From NCBI GenBank assembly GCA_025451845.1, contig JANWJS010000003.1, positions 1 through 62,152 on the forward strand: 62,152 nucleotides of DNA, given 5' to 3'. The notes under the pieces are model-generated. The model made no database searches. It was not told where the DNA came from and saw only the letters and a list, made by a program, of their open reading frames with translations. Origin of the DNA: Steroidobacteraceae bacterium. Its GTDB lineage: Bacteria > Pseudomonadota > Gammaproteobacteria > Steroidobacterales > Steroidobacteraceae. The first letter of the stretch is position 1. Each line of letters begins with the position of its first letter. This document shows, in pieces, positions 46,155-55,388 of this stretch. Position numbers and translations under genes: made by a program.

Positions 46155-46775
46155 CTAGGGCCGATACCTGCGCAACAGCTTGGTGCGCGAGAGGACCACA
46201 CGAGCGTGATCGCGCCGCAGGACGGCGGGGCGGAAGGCGATGGGGTTGGTCGCCAGCACCAACAGCACCATCAGGATGTTCTCGCCGACGAGGCGCAGCC
46301 AACCCGGACGGCCAACGCGTGAGTTCTTGGCCGGCTCGAAGCCATAACGCGACACGATGCGTGCGAGCTGTGCGCTCTGCTTCGCCGTCCCAATCCGCAT
46401 GTCGGCACAAACGGCCACCACGCCATCAAGGTCACTGCACTGCGACACGTGGCGGGCAAGCTCTCGCAGGGAGGTCTCGATGGCGCGGCTCGCACGACGT
46501 GCCCAGCCGATCGTCGGACCCGCCTGCCCCATCGAGGGCATGTGCTCGTTCCAAAGGTGGACTCTGAGGAGAGGGTCGCCGCGGCGCACGCGCACCCCGT
46601 CCGAGAGCAACAGGCTCTCCTCGGCGAGGCAGCGCTCGGCGCGAAACAGACAGTCCCGGTGCGCGGTGAACTCGTAGACGCCGTGCCAACGGCGCAACCA
46701 CCGGTCCAGGCTGAAGACCCACTGCTCTGGATGAATCGCGCGCAGGCCGCGCTTGTCGGACAAGACGACGGACAA
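46155..46775 (-). CDS. YkoP-like domain protein (tentative)
   Basis: 206 residues from the preferred TTG at 46775, which has AAGGAG 8 bases upstream (a TTG at 46811 would add 12 residues). The central part (DCLFRAERCLAEESLLLSDG, then GDPLLRVHLWNEHMP) resembles the YkoP domain found with polysaccharide deacetylases; there is one hydrophobic segment near residues 165-185 (ENILMVLLVLATNPIAF). Function unknown. Last gene of the minus-strand lipid/glycosyl locus. Confidence 0.6.
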   Translation of the reverse strand: MSVVLSDKRGLRAIHPEQWVFSLDRWLRRWHGVYEFTAHRDCLFRAERCLAEESLLLSDGVRVRRGDPLLRVHLWNEHMPSMGQAGPTIGWARRASRAIETSLRELARHVSQCSDLDGVVAVCADMRIGTAKQSAQLARIVSRYGFEPAKNSRVGRPGWLRLVGENILMVLLVLATNPIAFRPAVLRRDHARVVLSRTKLLRRYRP

Positions 46776-46856
46776 GGTGGATGCTCCTTGCTGGCCGGCG
46801 ACACCACCCAAACTCGGGGAGCACCCAAAAGTTCCGGCTTGGCCCCGAGCTCTCCT

Positions 46857-47957
46857 TCACCGTGAGCCGGCGTCCGGCTCCTGATAGAGGATGCGCAGCA
46901 GCACCTTGATGCTGAGCGCGACGGGAACCGAGAGCACCACGCCGACGATACCGAAGAGGAGGCCGCCGGCGAGAAAACAGAAGATGACCAGCACCGGCGG
47001 GACGTACGCCGCGCGCCCGAGCACCAGCGGGCCGAAGAACTGGTCGATGGAAATCCGCAGCGCCGTGGCGTAGAGGATGTAGGCGATGATGTTCCAGGAA
47101 GAGGAGGCCTGCTGCACCGCGACCAGGCCCGCGAGCACCGCCGAGGCCGCCGGCCCGACGAACGGGATGAGCTCGAGGAGCCCCGTAATCAGGGCGAGGA
47201 AGACCGCGTGCTGGATCTTGAGCACGAGTCCGAGCCCGATGTACGCCGCCACCGAGGCGTACAGCACCACGAGCCCAACACCGATGAAGTAGCGGCGCAG
47301 GATGGGCTCGAGATCACGCCCCACCCGGCGGGTGAATGGCCGGTAGCGCGGCGGAACGAGCCAGGCGAGCCCCCGGCCGATGCGGTGGGCGTCGAGCAGG
47401 AAGTAACCGAGGAGCACCAGTGTCAGGATGCCGGCAAAGAATCCGGCCGCGCCGACCGCCGCCAGATAGAGGATCCGGCCGTTCTGCGCCATCCACGACT
47501 GCGCCTCGTGCGCGATCATGGCGCCGATGCCGGCGGCATCGAGCCGCTGGCCCATCAAACTCAAGGTGCGGTTGCCGACCAGCACCCGCACGAACCCGGT
47601 TACGGTTCCCTGCAGGTCGCCGGCAATGCGTTGCAACTCGCGCAGCAGCGGCGGCGCGCCGAGCCAGCCGAGCATCGCTCCCAGGCCCATGAGCGCGAGG
47701 AGGACTGCGAGCGCGTATATCCAGCGCGGCACTCGCGTCCGCGCCGCCAGCCGGTCGACCAGCGGTGTTGCCACGAAGGCCACGATCGCCGCCACGACGA
47801 ACGGCAGCAGGATCTCCTTGACGAAATAAAGAAAGACAATGAGACCGACGGCGACCGTGAGGGTCGTCAGGTTGGAAAACCGCTCCACGCGCCCATCGGT
47901 GGCGCCGGGCGGAGCGGCATCAGGCTCCGGGCGCCGAGTGCGCTTCTCGAGTCTCAT
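46857..47957 (-). CDS. AI-2E (PerM/TqsA) family membrane transporter
   Basis: 366 residues with about eight hydrophobic segments. Family marks: an N-terminal helix pair (VGLIVFLYFVKEILLPFVVA), ITGLLELIPFVGP and a late FGPLVLGRAAYVPPVLVIF. Members export autoinducer-2 or act as ion antiporters; here the operon context suggests a lipid or small-molecule role. ATG at 47957 overlaps the stop of the glycosyltransferase gene. An in-frame upstream extension lacks family similarity and overlaps that gene. Confidence 0.88.
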   Translation of the reverse strand: MRLEKRTRRPEPDAAPPGATDGRVERFSNLTTLTVAVGLIVFLYFVKEILLPFVVAAIVAFVATPLVDRLAARTRVPRWIYALAVLLALMGLGAMLGWLGAPPLLRELQRIAGDLQGTVTGFVRVLVGNRTLSLMGQRLDAAGIGAMIAHEAQSWMAQNGRILYLAAVGAAGFFAGILTLVLLGYFLLDAHRIGRGLAWLVPPRYRPFTRRVGRDLEPILRRYFIGVGLVVLYASVAAYIGLGLVLKIQHAVFLALITGLLELIPFVGPAASAVLAGLVAVQQASSSWNIIAYILYATALRISIDQFFGPLVLGRAAYVPPVLVIFCFLAGGLLFGIVGVVLSVPVALSIKVLLRILYQEPDAGSR

Positions 47958-49111
47958 GAGCTGTAGACGCGCCCTTTCCAATGGACGCGTCGAGTCATGC
48001 GCCAGCGGACACTGTCGAGCGCCAGGACGGCTCCCGCGGTATACCCGAGCGGGAAGAGGAGTCCGTACCACCATGGGATCTTGAAGTGCACCGCGCCTCC
48101 GACATGCAATCCCACTACGGCCGCGGAGCCGAGCGCTGCGAGAGCGAGTGCCGGCGGCGCACCGCCGGCGCCGTGCAGCACGGCTGCCAAATCCTGCAGC
48201 GGCAGCAACACCGCCGTCCACGCGAGCACCACGAGCACCGGCGCGGCCAACACGGTGCGCACGGGGCCGCCCAGCAGCTGAATGAGATTCTTGGCAAATC
48301 CGGGCCACAAAGTCGACCAGCCCGTATACATCCGGGTGCGCAAGAGCAGGCTGCCGTCCATGAGCAATACGTGAAACCCGCGGCGCTTCATCAGGAGCGC
48401 CAGCTCGACATCCTCGCAGATCGCACCGCGCACCGGCGCGTGGCCGCCGACGTCCTCATAGGCCGTGCGCCGCAGCAACATGAATTGGCCCGTCGCGACG
48501 ACCGCATCAGTCTGCGGAGCCTGAACTTTCTCGAGGTTTTGATAGAACCCGAGCAGATACAGCCCGCACGGGAGCATCAGGCGCTCGGCGAAGCTCTTGA
48601 GCTCGTGCCGGGGCGCGAGCGTCAGGAGGTCGAGCTTGCGGTCGGACGCTGCCTCCACGGCGCTCGCGATCGCGCGCGGGGCAGCTCGCATGTCAGCATC
48701 GAGGAAGCATAGCCACTGCGCATCGTGAGGGACGGCGGCCGCCCCAGCGCAACAGGCGTGCACCTTTCCCTTCCAACCGCTCGGCAGTGGCGGTGTCCGC
48801 AGCAGGGTGAGGCGCTCATCTTGCTTCGCGAGGGCGGCCACGATCGCCGATGTATCGTCGGCAGAGTCGTCATCGACCACGATGAGAGTCAGACAGTCGC
48901 GTGGATATTCCTGGGCGCAGAGCGATTCGACACAGGCTCCGATATTTGCGGCCTCATTGCGCGCCGGCACGATCACGACGACTTTGGGCGCCGTGCGGCC
49001 GGGCCTCCGGGTGCTCACGGACACGCGCCCAAGGACACCGCGCTGGCGCACCGCGCGCGCGATCAGCCAGATCACGAGAATGAGCCAGAGCGATGAGAGG
49101 ACGAGCAGCAT
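47954..49111 (-). CDS. Membrane glycosyltransferase, GT2 family (HpnB/CrtQ-like)
   Basis: 385 residues. N-terminal anchor (MLLVLSSLWLILVIWLIARA), then the GT-A domain with VVVIVPARNEAANIGACVES, nucleotide-binding LIVVDDDSADDT, FLDADM as the DxD site, CEDVELALLMKR as the ED motif, and RTRMYTGWSTL, followed by C-terminal helices. This arrangement is that of hopanoid/carotenoid-associated HpnB/CrtQ enzymes. Start ATG 49111; a longer frame upstream has no anchor. Coupled to the AI-2E gene. Confidence 0.85.
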   Translation of the reverse strand: MLLVLSSLWLILVIWLIARAVRQRGVLGRVSVSTRRPGRTAPKVVVIVPARNEAANIGACVESLCAQEYPRDCLTLIVVDDDSADDTSAIVAALAKQDERLTLLRTPPLPSGWKGKVHACCAGAAAVPHDAQWLCFLDADMRAAPRAIASAVEAASDRKLDLLTLAPRHELKSFAERLMLPCGLYLLGFYQNLEKVQAPQTDAVVATGQFMLLRRTAYEDVGGHAPVRGAICEDVELALLMKRRGFHVLLMDGSLLLRTRMYTGWSTLWPGFAKNLIQLLGGPVRTVLAAPVLVVLAWTAVLLPLQDLAAVLHGAGGAPPALALAALGSAAVVGLHVGGAVHFKIPWWYGLLFPLGYTAGAVLALDSVRWRMTRRVHWKGRVYSS

Positions 49112-49266
49112 GGTTCGATGCACCGCGCAGGGCCGGCCGGCCCGAACCATTCGCCGGGCCATCCCACAGTAACTCCCCGGCCGCCCTTCGGTTGCGAATG
49201 ACTTCCTACCCGCCGCCCGCCCATGGCAACCGGCCCGTCCAGGTACCCGAAAACGCGTGGGTGTCG

Positions 49267-50268
49267 CTAGGCGGCGGCAGCTTGGGGGGCGCGTCCGGCG
49301 CCCCGGGTCATCGCCCAATCCAGCAGGCGGCTCGCGAGTCCCCCGCCGAGGCTCGACCCGGTGACCCCTTCCAGAGAGTATTCCTTGCCGTGCAGGATGG
49401 CTTCGGCCGCCTCGAGACCGCTGCGCACGGCGGGGCCTATGCCCTCGGCCATGTCGCGCGTCGCCAGGCCGGCAGCGTCGCCGACGATGAAGGCGTTTCC
49501 CCGGCGCGTCACGTCCACCCGTCCCCGGAGGTAGTAGCTATAGCCGGCGGGATCGTACTGCGCTCCCTTGGCGAGCCGGCCCCCGAGCATCCGGGTGAAG
49601 AGTGCCCAGTGATCGTGTATGGAGCGCCCGCTGCCCTTGATGCGGTCGGCCATGCCGCCGATGCCGACATTGAGCCAGCCGTTCTGCTTCGGCACGTACC
49701 AGGCATAGCCCGGCAGGCCGTGATCGAAGAACCAGAGGTGGCAGTCGGGCTCGCGCCAGTCGTACTCGATCTCGTGCTCCAGGGTGACGGTCTGCAGGTC
49801 GCTCGCGCGCGGGTTGAGCTCGCGGAAGAGAGTCCGATACACGGGGCAGCGTGTGCCGCCCGCTCCGATGAGATGGCGGCAGCGGAACGCCTCGTCGACG
49901 ATGTAGGCGCCGCCCTCCTCGCGGATATTGCGCGCGGTGTGCTCCAACACCGGCGCGCCGGAGCGCTCGAGCAGCCAGGCGTCGAACTCGACACGGCGGA
50001 TCGAATGCTGCACGCAACGCACCGGCAGGTGCAGCCCCTTCAGGTGCATGTGCATCCGCTCGAAGGTCAGGAAGCGGTGCGGATAAGCGCCGATGTCCAG
50101 GCTCAAGTCGCGCACCACCTCGGGCGTGATCCAGCCGGCGCAGAGCTTCAGGCGCGGGAAGCGCTCCTTGTCGAGCACCAGCACGTCCGCGCCCGCCTGC
50201 TTGAGCTTCCACGCCGCGCTCGAGCCCGCCGGCCCGCCGCCGACGATCAGGACGTCACAGGTGCGCAT
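49267..50268 (-). CDS. FAD-dependent oxidoreductase of the geranylgeranyl-reductase type
   Basis: 333 residues. FAD-binding N-terminus DVLIVGGGPAGSSAAWKLKQ, the KLCAGWI motif typical of GGR-like reductases, a GWLNVGIGG strand, and the late FAD contact GNAFIVGDAAGLATRDMAEGIG. Such enzymes reduce isoprenoid or lipid double bonds. It starts 7 bp after the cyclopropane-synthase-type gene, so the two are probably co-translated and act on the same lipid (inference). Confidence 0.85.
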   Translation of the reverse strand: MRTCDVLIVGGGPAGSSAAWKLKQAGADVLVLDKERFPRLKLCAGWITPEVVRDLSLDIGAYPHRFLTFERMHMHLKGLHLPVRCVQHSIRRVEFDAWLLERSGAPVLEHTARNIREEGGAYIVDEAFRCRHLIGAGGTRCPVYRTLFRELNPRASDLQTVTLEHEIEYDWREPDCHLWFFDHGLPGYAWYVPKQNGWLNVGIGGMADRIKGSGRSIHDHWALFTRMLGGRLAKGAQYDPAGYSYYLRGRVDVTRRGNAFIVGDAAGLATRDMAEGIGPAVRSGLEAAEAILHGKEYSLEGVTGSSLGGGLASRLLDWAMTRGAGRAPQAAAA

Positions 50269-50275
50269 GGGTTGC

Positions 50276-51598
50276 TCAGCGCGTGTAGAGGTGCTCGCGG
50301 GTCATCGGGACGTCGTTGTTGTCCCGCGGCGCAAACACCACCTGGAAGAGCTGCAGCGCCCCCGTCGTGAATCCCGCTATCGAGCCCGCCAGGTACATCC
50401 GCCACATGCGCACGAACTTCTCGTCGAACATCTCGCGCACACGGCTGCTCGCCGTCTCGAAGAGCTCGAGCCAGTGGCGCAGCGTCTGCGCGTAGTGCAG
50501 GCGCAGATTCTCGACGTCGAGCACGGAGAAATCGTAGGGCTCGAAGATGCGCATCATCTCCGCCAGGGAAGGCGGATAGGCGCCCGGGAAGATGCGCTTC
50601 TCGATCCACGGCTGCAGCAGCGCCGGCCGATTGCGCCCAATGGAGTGGATCAGGCCGCGGCCGTTGCTGCCGATGCTGCGCGCGATCACCTGCCCGAGCT
50701 CCGGGTAGTTGTCGACCCCCACGTGCTCGAGCATTCCGACGGACATGAACGCGTCGTAATGGCCCGAGATGTTGCGGTAGTCGTCCTGGACGTATTCGAC
50801 CTGCGAGCTCAGCCCTTCTCTTGCCGCGCGCTCGCGCGCATAGGCCACCTGCTCGCGCGAGATGTTGAAAGCACGCACCTTGACCCCGTAGTGCCGCGCC
50901 ATGTGCATGGCGAGCATCCCCCAGCCGCAGCCCGCTTCCACGACAGTCTCGCCCGGGCGCAGGCGGAGCTTGCGGCAGACGTGATGCATCTTCGCGTTCT
51001 GGGCCTCATCCAGGGTGGCCGTCGGGGTCGGATAGTAGGCGCAGGTATACGCCATGGTCTCTCCGAGCCAGAGCGAGTAGAACTCGTTGCCGATGTCGTA
51101 GTGGTGATGGATGTTCTCGCGCGAGCGGGACAAGGTGTTGATGGGCGGGCGGCGCAGCCGCTCCACCAGGCGCTGCATCGCCGAGGGTGGCGGACCATTG
51201 CGGCCGGCGTGATAGACGGTCTCGAGCAGCTGTACGAGGTCGCCCTCGATCTCGAGCCGTCCCTCGCAGTAGGCGTCGGCAAACCGCACCTGGGGGTCGG
51301 CCAGTATTCCGAGGAGGGTCGCACGGCTGGACACGCGCACGCACGCGACGATGGCCGTGCCCGGGGGCGCGATGCGCTCGCCGGTCCAGAGAATGAACTC
51401 GAGGGGCGGACGCCCGAGGTAGTCGAGCAAACGGGCCAGTAGCCGCCCCTCCACGGAACGAGCACCCGGCTTGGCAGGCCTGCCGGCCCGGGAGGGCCGG
51501 GCAGGCCTGTCGGCAAGGTCCTGGGCAGCCGCGGGCGGCAGGCCCGCCGGGCGCTCTCGCGATACCGCGCTCTTCACGCTCTGATCCCGGGCACTCAC
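50276..51598 (-). CDS. Cyclopropane-fatty-acyl-phospholipid synthase family methyltransferase
   Basis: 440 residues. After a ~45-residue Pro/Ala/Arg-rich N-terminus comes a lipid-binding region, then the CFA core: NIHHHYDIGNEFYSLWLGET, SAM site VVEAGCGWGMLAMHMA, ISREQVAYARERA, VGMLEHVG and the late RMWRMYLAGSIAGF. CFA-type enzymes add a methylene or methyl from SAM to acyl double bonds. Followed by the GGR-type reductase gene. Confidence 0.9.
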   Translation of the reverse strand: MSARDQSVKSAVSRERPAGLPPAAAQDLADRPARPSRAGRPAKPGARSVEGRLLARLLDYLGRPPLEFILWTGERIAPPGTAIVACVRVSSRATLLGILADPQVRFADAYCEGRLEIEGDLVQLLETVYHAGRNGPPPSAMQRLVERLRRPPINTLSRSRENIHHHYDIGNEFYSLWLGETMAYTCAYYPTPTATLDEAQNAKMHHVCRKLRLRPGETVVEAGCGWGMLAMHMARHYGVKVRAFNISREQVAYARERAAREGLSSQVEYVQDDYRNISGHYDAFMSVGMLEHVGVDNYPELGQVIARSIGSNGRGLIHSIGRNRPALLQPWIEKRIFPGAYPPSLAEMMRIFEPYDFSVLDVENLRLHYAQTLRHWLELFETASSRVREMFDEKFVRMWRMYLAGSIAGFTTGALQLFQVVFAPRDNNDVPMTREHLYTR

Positions 51599-51677
51599 TG
51601 TGGATCTCCCCTTCTTCTCATGCGTCCTAATTTACCACGGCGGGCATGGGGCGGCCTGCGGGAGCCAGATCGGGGGC

Positions 51678-52916
51678 TTACGGGGCGAGCGTCATCCGGT
51701 AGCAGTCGATCAGGCGCCGGATGTGCGTCTCCAGCCCGAAGCGCTGTGCGCTCGTAGCGGCACCTCGTGCGTACGAGGATCGCTGGCCGGGGTGGCGCAG
51801 GGTCTGGACGATCGCATTCGCGAACGCCTCGCAATCGCCAGGGGAAACCAGACGGCCGTTCACGCCATCGGTCACCACCTCGGGCAAGCCACCCACCGCA
51901 AAGGCGATGACCGGACGAGCCGCGGCCAGCGCCTCGATAGCTGCCAGGCCGAGGCCTTCGGACTGTGACGGCGCCAACACGAGATCGATGGCGGCAAGCA
52001 GACGGGGAACGTCACCGCGCCTGCCGAGAAACCGCACATGCGATGACATGCCGAGGCGGTACGCCAGCTCTTCGCACGGCGCGCGCTCCGAGCCGTCGCC
52101 GATCACGAGGAGCAACGCTCGTGGGCAGCAGCGTACGATGGCAGGCAGCATCCCGAGCAGCGCGCGGTGACCTTTGACGGGATGCATGCGGCCGATGATG
52201 GCGAGCACCGGCCGGCCCGCCTCGATGCCGAGCTCGGCTAGCACCCGGCGGCGCTCACCGGCTCCGGCCCGTCGCACCGCTTCGAGCGGGAGGCCGTTGC
52301 GCGCGACGCGCACCCGCTCCGGGGCTACATGATAACGGGTCACGGCCAACTCGCGCACCGCCTGGGAAACGCATACGGCGGCATCGGTGGGCTGCGCCAC
52401 GAGCCGTTGCAAAGCGCTGAGGGCGGCGCCGGGATCGTTGAGATCGTGGACATGCACCAGGGTGCGGGCGCCCGTGAGCCGTGCGGCGACGCGCGCGGCG
52501 AGGGTTCCTTTCACTCCTGTCGCATGTAACAGGCGGACGCCGTTACGCCGTGCGAGCGCGGCGATGCGCAGGGCGACTGTTGGATCCCACTTGCCGGCAT
52601 CGAGGAAGACGGGATGGATGCCCAGCGCCCGCAGATCGGCCCCTGCCGCATGCGGCGCGCGTAGGAAACACACCGTCATGTTCACGCCCGCAGCAGCGAG
52701 CAAAGGCAACACGTGCATAAAATACGTTGTCACGCCGTGGCGCACGCCATTGGCGTAACCGACGTGATCAGCGAGGATCATGATGGGCGGGAGATCGGTG
52801 ACGATCGGCCGTACCGGCACATCAAGCGGCGCTGTACCGTCGGCCCAGGGGTACCCCCCAGCCTCCAGTGCCAGCCTCGTCCCCACCCCTTCCGATTGGG
52901 TTATCCCACTGCGCAT
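51678..52916 (-). CDS. Glycosyltransferase family 4
   Basis: A GT-B enzyme: N-domain MILADHVGYANGVRHGVTTYF, C-domain PVLAIIGRMHPVKGHRALL, LLVIGDGSERAPCEELA, and the donor site LAPSQSEGLGLAAIEALAAARPVIA. The start is uncertain: ATG 52916 gives 412 residues, while ATG 52781 (MILADHVGY) begins at the usual family start; neither has a clear ribosome-binding site. First gene of the minus-strand lipid locus. Confidence 0.85.
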   Translation of the reverse strand: MRSGITQSEGVGTRLALEAGGYPWADGTAPLDVPVRPIVTDLPPIMILADHVGYANGVRHGVTTYFMHVLPLLAAAGVNMTVCFLRAPHAAGADLRALGIHPVFLDAGKWDPTVALRIAALARRNGVRLLHATGVKGTLAARVAARLTGARTLVHVHDLNDPGAALSALQRLVAQPTDAAVCVSQAVRELAVTRYHVAPERVRVARNGLPLEAVRRAGAGERRRVLAELGIEAGRPVLAIIGRMHPVKGHRALLGMLPAIVRCCPRALLLVIGDGSERAPCEELAYRLGMSSHVRFLGRRGDVPRLLAAIDLVLAPSQSEGLGLAAIEALAAARPVIAFAVGGLPEVVTDGVNGRLVSPGDCEAFANAIVQTLRHPGQRSSYARGAATSAQRFGLETHIRRLIDCYRMTLAP

Positions 52917-53133
52917 CGCGCGAAGAGGAAGCAAAGGCTATGCCCGCCGTGGCGGCGGCCAACGTCGACGTTGCCTACGAAAGAGGCCGACGGAAAGGAA
53001 AAAAGATCAGGTCGCGGTGGTCACGGCGTCGGTGGCGGCATCGGGTGGCCAGTCACTCGTGGTGATCCACGGCTGGTCCATGAACTAGAGTTAGCGTAGC
53101 CTTTGCTGCATCGATACGAGGCATCGCGGGCGC

Positions 53134-53523
53134 ATGTGGAAGTCGATCGTGGCAATCAGTCTCGGCGCGAGCGCCGGGGCGCTCTTACGCTGGTGGCTCG
53201 GCGATCGGCTGAATGCGGCATTTCCGCTGCTGCCGCCCGGCACCCTCGCCGCCAATCTGATCGGCGGCTACATCATCGGCGCCGCCGTGGCGTTCTTCAC
53301 CAGTTTCCCGGCCGTGCCGGTGGAATGGCGGCTCTTCGTCATCACCGGATTTTGCGGCGGCCTCACCACCTTCTCGACGTTCTCGGCGGAGGTGGCAGGC
53401 CTGCTGCAGCGCGGACAGGCTCTGTGGGCGCTCGCGGAGGTCGGCGCACACGTTGCCGCCTCGCTCGTCATGACCTTTGCCGGCATGGCGACGGTGTTCT
53501 GGGCGCGAGGGTTCGCGAGCTAA
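53134..53523 (+). CDS. crcB: Fluoride channel FluC/CrcB
   Basis: 129 residues, four helices. Family motifs [31 protein letters not shown] and [15 protein letters not shown] are intact; the last lines the fluoride pore. Exports fluoride passively as a dual-topology dimer. I looked upstream for a fluoride riboswitch and saw none. Single copy, as in most dual-topology members. Confidence 0.95.
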   Translation: MWKSIVAISLGASAGALLRWWLGDRLNAAFPLLPPGTLAANLIGGYIIGAAVAFFTSFPAVPVEWRLFVITGFCGGLTTFSTFSAEVAGLLQRGQALWALAEVGAHVAASLVMTFAGMATVFWARGFAS

Positions 53524-54074
53524 CGTGAGCTGAGCGACGCAAGTTGCGCGGCCAGCGGCCCCGCATTCGCTCGACCTAAGTCTCGGCCGCGGAACGGCCG
53601 ACTGCCTGGTCCGGATACAAGAACCAATCTACACACCCGAACGCGGTGGACGAGTCGATTGTCGGCAGCGCCTGCCGGGCGCGGCCTTTGACGGCACCGG
53701 AAGACTCCGGGTTTGCGGAGGCGATGCGACGACGGCCTTCTTGAGCCTGAGAAATCCGCCGGTGCGTCTGCGGTAATGCTGTCATGCGAAAGTGCCTCCG
53801 ATGCAGACTGCCAGGATAGCTGTCGAATGTGACGGCAAGATGATGCTCCTTGGCGACAGTGGAACACAAGCCCGAGATCGTCGTTGCCCATCCAGCTGGC
53901 TACTACTGCAAGGCTCGAGCCAGCCGTTTCCAAAAAGAACCCGTCGTAACACGGAAGCGGAACTCAGGGTCAAGCGTCGCCGTTTGCCAACACCCGCTCG
54001 CTTCGGCTCACGCTCCGGAATGGTTCTTGCGGAGTCACAGCTCACATCCGTTGCGGAGTGGGCAGTCCACCGAA
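53524..54074. other. 551-bp spacer before algD without a recognisable gene
   Basis: Several frames are open but none has a ribosome-binding site, high-GC third positions or a family signature. The base composition is less GC-rich than the neighbouring genes. It probably holds the promoter region of the algD-type gene and perhaps degenerate coding sequence. Confidence 0.6.
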
Positions 54075-55388
54075 ATGAGAGTCAGTATTTTCGGGCTGGG
54101 GTATGTGGGAGCGGTATCAGCGGCCTGTCTCGCGGATCGCGGCCACACGGTGACCGGCGTCGATCCGAACATCGACAAGGTTGAGCTCATCAACGCCGGA
54201 CGCGCGCCCGTGGTCGAAGCGGAGCTGGCGGAGCTGACGCGAAGCGCGGTCACGGCCAAGCGCCTGCGCGCCATCACCGACCCGCTGAGCGCCGTGCTCG
54301 ACTCCGAGGTCACCTTTGTCTGCGTGCCGACACCCAGCCAGGCCAACGGCAACCTGGACTTCCGCTATATAGAAAAGGTCTGCGCGGAGATCGGCGCGGC
54401 GCTGCGCGAGAAGAGCGGCTTCCATGTGGTGGTCGTGCGCTCGACCATCCTACCCGGGACGCTGAAAGGACTCGTCATCCCGACACTCGAGCGCGCGAGC
54501 GGCCGGCGTGTCGGCGAGGACTTCGGCGTCTGTCACAACCCGGAGTTCCTGCGTGAGAGCACGGCGGTGGCGGATTTCCGCAACCCGCCGAAGACCGTGA
54601 TCGGAGCGAGCGACTCGCGCTCCGCCGACCTGGTGCAGGGCCTCTACGAAGGACTGCCCGGACGCGTCATCCGCTGCCCCATCGAGATCGGCGAGATGGT
54701 GAAGTACGCCGACAACACCTGGCATGCGACCAAGATCACTTTCGCCAACGAGATCGGCAAGATCTGCAAGACCCTGGGACTGGACAGCCACGCGGTCATG
54801 GACATCTTCTGTCAGGACGCGAAGCTCAATCTTTCGCCGTATTATCTGCGGCCGGGGTTCGCCTTCGGCGGCTCCTGCCTGCCGAAGGACCTGCGCGCCA
54901 TCACCTACCACGCGCGCAGCCACGATGTGTCGACGCCGCTGCTCAACTCGCTCATGTTCTCGAACGGCGAGCAGATCGAGCAGGGCATCACGATGGTGCT
55001 CGCCGCGCGGCGCAAGAAAGTCGGCGTTCTCGGCTTCAGCTTCAAGGCGGGCACTGATGACCTGCGCGAGAGTCCGCTCGTCGAGGTGATCGAGCGCCTC
55101 ATCGGCAAGGGCTTCGACCTGAGGCTTTACGACCGTAACGTAAATCTCGCCAAGCTCACTGGCGCCAACCGTGAGTACATCATGAAGAGTATCCCTCACA
55201 TCGAGCGGCTGATGGTCGCCTCGGTGGAGGACGTGCTCGAGCACGCAGACGTGGTCGTCATCGGCAACCGCGGCGAGGAATTCGCCGGACTCGCCGAGAA
55301 GCTGCGCCCCGATCAGCTCGTAATCGACTTCGTGCGCATTCGGCAGATCGAGGAGCACCATGCCAATTACGCCGGCATCTGTTGGTAG
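54075..55388 (+). CDS. algD: GDP-mannose/UDP-sugar 6-dehydrogenase, AlgD type
   Basis: Oxidises a nucleotide sugar to its uronic acid for exopolysaccharide synthesis. 437 residues: Rossmann start MRVSIFGLGYVGAVSAACLA, VPTPSQANGNLD, catalytic region FAFGGSCLPKDLRAITY with the active Cys, and FSFKAGTDDLRESPLVEVIE. The FGGSCLPKD form with NLSPYYLRPG is closer to GDP-mannose dehydrogenase than to UDP-glucose dehydrogenase. ATG at 54075; its 3' end overlaps the next glycosyltransferase by 29 bp. Confidence 0.88.
   Translation: MRVSIFGLGYVGAVSAACLADRGHTVTGVDPNIDKVELINAGRAPVVEAELAELTRSAVTAKRLRAITDPLSAVLDSEVTFVCVPTPSQANGNLDFRYIEKVCAEIGAALREKSGFHVVVVRSTILPGTLKGLVIPTLERASGRRVGEDFGVCHNPEFLRESTAVADFRNPPKTVIGASDSRSADLVQGLYEGLPGRVIRCPIEIGEMVKYADNTWHATKITFANEIGKICKTLGLDSHAVMDIFCQDAKLNLSPYYLRPGFAFGGSCLPKDLRAITYHARSHDVSTPLLNSLMFSNGEQIEQGITMVLAARRKKVGVLGFSFKAGTDDLRESPLVEVIERLIGKGFDLRLYDRNVNLAKLTGANREYIMKSIPHIERLMVASVEDVLEHADVVVIGNRGEEFAGLAEKLRPDQLVIDFVRIRQIEEHHANYAGICW

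Noticed and set aside
52940..53065. 41-residue Arg-rich plus-strand frame before crcB
   Set aside because: Ribosome-binding site too distant; composition looks like chance in GC-rich DNA.
53066..53133. Fluoride riboswitch upstream of crcB
   Set aside because: The conserved fluoride-aptamer sequence elements are not present.
53576..53869. 97-codon minus-strand frame in the spacer before algD
   Set aside because: No ribosome-binding site, no family signature and no codon-position bias.
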